64,000 nucleotides of DNA, taken from positions 666,206 through 730,205 of the forward strand of contig NZ_SMRO01000003.1 in assembly GCF_004359985.1 (NCBI RefSeq), read 5' to 3'. Shown here piece after piece: positions 61,817-64,000 of the stretch. The notes below the pieces were generated by a model. The model saw only the letters and a program-made list of their open reading frames with translations. It did no database searches and was not told the DNA's origin. Positions within the stretch are counted from its first letter, which is position 1; each line of letters starts with the position of its first letter. Both the position numbers and the translations under genes were made by a program. Source of the DNA: Paraburkholderia flava. Its GTDB lineage: Bacteria; Pseudomonadota; Gammaproteobacteria; Burkholderiales; Burkholderiaceae.

Positions 61817-62704
61817 TCAACTGAAGAGGCGAGTCAGCGCCTCGCGCGCGTTGGCCACCAGCTGACTTTCGCCGGGCCGCCCCGGCAGCAGATGGAATTC
61901 GACCGCGGGCAACGCCGGCAATCCGCTCCCCGGCGGACACGCAACCACCCCCGGCCCGATCGACGACTCGTTCAGACACGAGATGCCGAGCCCCGCCTTC
62001 AACGCAAGCTGCAAACCCGCGACACCCGACGCCGAGTGCGAGATCAGATAGGGCACCTTGCGTTCGTCGAGCAGCTTCACGACGAAGCGCTGCAGCTGAC
62101 ACGTCGACGGCAACAGCACGAGTGGATACGGCGCCGTCACGTGTGGCTCGGCGTCAACGGCGCTGACCCACAGCAGGCGCTCGCGCCGGACCACCTTGCC
62201 GGTCGACCGGGCACCGACCGTCACGCGACGATTGCCCGGCGTGACGAGGCGCAGCGATAACCCGATATCGAACGACGCGTCGCCGTCGGCATGACTGTCG
62301 ATCACCGCGCTCGGCATCACGGTCACGTGCAGACGCAGCCGGGGATGCTGCTCCGAGAACGTCTTCAGCACGCGCGCGATGTCGTGCGGCCGGTAGTAGT
62401 CGGTGATCGCGATGCGCAGCTCGCCGTCGAGCGAGCGGCCCTGCAGGTCTTCGAGCGCGGCTTCGCTCATCGCGAGAATGCGCCGCGCGTGATCGAGCAG
62501 CTTCGCGCCGGCGGGCGTCGCGGTGACGCCCTGCTTGCTGCGCAGGAACAGCGGCTGGCCCGCACGCTCCTCGAGCTTGCGCAACTGCTCGCTGACCGAC
62601 GACTGCGACAGAAACACCCGCTCCGCACCCGCCGACACACTGCCGGCCTCGGCGACCATGACGAAGGTACGCAACTGGTTCAGATCGAAAGCACGCTGGT
62701 TCAT
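61817..62704 (-). CDS. LysR-family transcriptional regulator
   Basis: 295 residues. The helix-turn-helix is NQLRTFVMVAEAGSVSAGAERVFLSQSSVSEQLRKLEERAG, with core FLSQSSVSEQLRKLE; the effector domain follows from about residue 90 (ELRIAITDYYRPHD). It is divergent from an MFS transporter 97 bases away, whose control it probably exerts through two direct repeats between them. Confidence 0.92.
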   Translation of the reverse strand: MNQRAFDLNQLRTFVMVAEAGSVSAGAERVFLSQSSVSEQLRKLEERAGQPLFLRSKQGVTATPAGAKLLDHARRILAMSEAALEDLQGRSLDGELRIAITDYYRPHDIARVLKTFSEQHPRLRLHVTVMPSAVIDSHADGDASFDIGLSLRLVTPGNRRVTVGARSTGKVVRRERLLWVSAVDAEPHVTAPYPLVLLPSTCQLQRFVVKLLDERKVPYLISHSASGVAGLQLALKAGLGISCLNESSIGPGVVACPPGSGLPALPAVEFHLLPGRPGESQLVANAREALTRLFS

Positions 62705-62714
62705 GATTCGGATA

Positions 62715-62757
62715 TTCCGATGGAAGTCATCTTATTTTCCCGCTTTTCCGATGGAAG
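62715..62757. promoter_or_regulatory. Pair of direct repeats between LysR and MFS genes
   Basis: TTCCGATGGAAG occurs at 62715-62726 and again at 62746-62757, each an imperfect dyad TTCC-N3-GGAA. The 31-base spacing is close to three DNA turns, fitting two sites on one face of the helix for a LysR tetramer. Confidence 0.6.
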
Positions 62758-62801
62758 GTCCACCCCTACGATGACGCTAAATCCTCATGGAGGCTGTCAT
62801 C

Positions 62802-64000
62802 ATGGAATCGAACCTGTCCCGCGCTGCGGCGCGTAATCATCGGTGGAAGGTGCTCGGCGTCGGCTTTGCGGCGAACGCCAGTTTCTCCGCCGCGTTCTCC
62901 GGCATCCCGACGACCGCCGTGTTTCTCCGCTCGGGTTATCACATCGACAACAGCGCGCTGGGGCTGGTGCTCGGCATGCTGGGACTCGGCATCGCGGTTA
63001 GCGAACTGCCGTGGGGCATGCTCACCGATCGCTGGGGCGATCGTCGCGTGCTGCTGCTCGGACTCGGCTTGACGGCTGCGGCACTGGCCGCGATGGCGCT
63101 GGTCGCCGCGCCGCGCCCGGACGCGGTGCCGGGTGTCGCGGCGCTCGCGTCCTGGCTGCTGCTGGTGGGGATACTGGGCGGCAGCGTCAACGGGTCGAGC
63201 GGACGCGCGGTGATGGCGTGGTTCCGCGAAGGCGAACGCGGCCTCGCGATGAGCATCCGGCAGACGGCGGTTCCCGCCGGCGGCGGTCTCGGCGCACTCG
63301 CGCTGCCGGCGCTTGCCGCGCATGGCGGTTTCGTCGCGGTGTACAGCGTGCTGGCGGTCCTGTGCGCGGTGACGGCGGTATTCGCGTATCGCTGGCTGCA
63401 TGAGCCGCCGGCTGCGGCGAGCGTATCGGCCGACGGCACGACGACCCGCAACGGCGATGCCGTGTCCGTACCGCGTTCTCCGTTGCGCGATGTCGCGGTG
63501 TGGCGGGTCGCGCTCGGCATCGGCGCGCTCTGCGTGCCGCAACTCGCGGTCGTCACGTTCGGTACGGTGTTCCTGCACGACTTCGGCCACGCGGGCGTCG
63601 TGACGATCAGCGCGACGATGGCAGCTGTGCAGACGGGTGCTGCCATCGCTCGGGTATGGAGCGGCCGTTGGACCGATCGGCACGGTAACCGTCGCGCTTA
63701 CATGCGGGCATGCAGCGTGATCACCGCCGTACTGTTTGCTTCGCTCGCGCTGGTGGTCGCCGGTTTTGGGATGCCGCACGGTGCGATGACCCTGGTGTTC
63801 GCCGGCATGATCGTCGCGGGTGGCGTGTCCGCATCGGCGTGGCACGGTGTCGCGTTCACGGAACTCGCGACGCTCGCCGGTACGAGCCGTGCAGGCACCG
63901 CGCTCGCGATGGGCAACACCGGCGCGTTCCTGACGCTGTTCGTCACGCCGCTCGCGATTCCTCTGTTGCTGTCGATCGGGGCGTGGCCCGCGGTCTGGGC
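62802..64000 (+). CDS. Major facilitator superfamily transporter, 5' part (runs off the window)
   Basis: 399 codons are visible without a stop. MESNLSRAAARNHRWKVLG begins at 62802 with GGAGG eight bases before it. The membrane segments include the MFS signature PWGMLTDRWGDRRVLLLG, GGSVNGSSGRAVMAWF and RQTAVPAGGGLGALAL. The second half repeats a weaker motif, GRWTDRHGNRRAYM. It resembles cyanate/nitrate-type or drug-efflux MFS proteins; the substrate is unknown. It is divergent from, and likely regulated by, the LysR gene. Confidence 0.9.
   Translation, partial: MESNLSRAAARNHRWKVLGVGFAANASFSAAFSGIPTTAVFLRSGYHIDNSALGLVLGMLGLGIAVSELPWGMLTDRWGDRRVLLLGLGLTAAALAAMALVAAPRPDAVPGVAALASWLLLVGILGGSVNGSSGRAVMAWFREGERGLAMSIRQTAVPAGGGLGALALPALAAHGGFVAVYSVLAVLCAVTAVFAYRWLHEPPAAASVSADGTTTRNGDAVSVPRSPLRDVAVWRVALGIGALCVPQLAVVTFGTVFLHDFGHAGVVTISATMAAVQTGAAIARVWSGRWTDRHGNRRAYMRACSVITAVLFASLALVVAGFGMPHGAMTLVFAGMIVAGGVSASAWHGVAFTELATLAGTSRAGTALAMGNTGAFLTLFVTPLAIPLLLSIGAWPAVW

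Overview
The window reads as chromosomal DNA of a GC-rich betaproteobacterium of the Burkholderia/Paraburkholderia group. The evidence is the gene order rsmD...coaD-ferredoxin, hisC-pth-rplY-prs-tRNA(Gln)-ispE-lolB-TPR / mutM-mutY, rapZ-hprK-ptsN-hpf-rpoN-lptBAC-kdsC-kdsD, and apt...purU...uvrA/MFS-ssb, together with strong G/C preference at third codon positions. The species is not determined here.

Layout. 1-6.3 kb: N-acetylglucosamine uptake and catabolism (nagA 3' part, SIS-type deaminase, fused EIIA-HPr-EI, nagE), closed by a bidirectional terminator. 6.4-9.4 kb: cytochrome bd oxidase cydP-cydA-cydB. 9.7-12 kb: heat-shock sigma factor rpoH behind a perfect CIRCE operator, a PagL-like lipid A deacylase and an NTF2-like protein. 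12.2-15.6 kb: leuA behind a short leader peptide with three rare CTA leucine codons, then ybiB and a small membrane protein. 15.8-25.6 kb: a FAH/maleylacetoacetate isomerase pair, ftsY, rsmD, a LysR/TauE pair, coaD, a 4Fe-4S ferredoxin, hisC, pth and rplY. 25.7-32.4 kb: prs, tRNA-Gln, ispE, lolB and a TPR protein, with mutM-mutY facing the other way. 32.4-41.7 kb: a long minus-strand block for nitrogen PTS signalling (rapZ, hprK, ptsN), ribosome hibernation, sigma-54, LPS transport (lptB, A, C) and Kdo synthesis (kdsC, kdsD). 41.9-47.0 kb: a CPA2 antiporter, apt, an RhtB exporter, a Nudix hydrolase and purU. 47.0-47.9 kb: a gene-free stretch occupied by a large inverted repeat. 47.9-54.2 kb: an AI-2E family permease, a four-unit hairpin array, uvrA, an MFS transporter and ssb.

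From about 54.2 kb to the end the window changes character. It holds poorly characterised exported proteins (a lipoprotein with five ~50-residue repeats, a small lipoprotein, two secreted proteins), an A+T-richer patch with long perfect inverted repeats, a predicted zinc-phospholipase-like protein, a MarR/tautomerase pair sharing an operator sequence, an orphan phospholipase D-like protein, and a divergent LysR/MFS pair running off the end.

The most interesting readings are: the probable leucine attenuator before leuA, whose leader peptide may be read from a leaderless mRNA; the paired MarR operators; the large inverted-repeat element near 47.4 kb; the structured A+T-rich patch at 56 kb beside the repeat lipoprotein; and a degenerate second EIIB domain in NagE. 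No CRISPR array, prophage, transposase or antiphage system was recognised.
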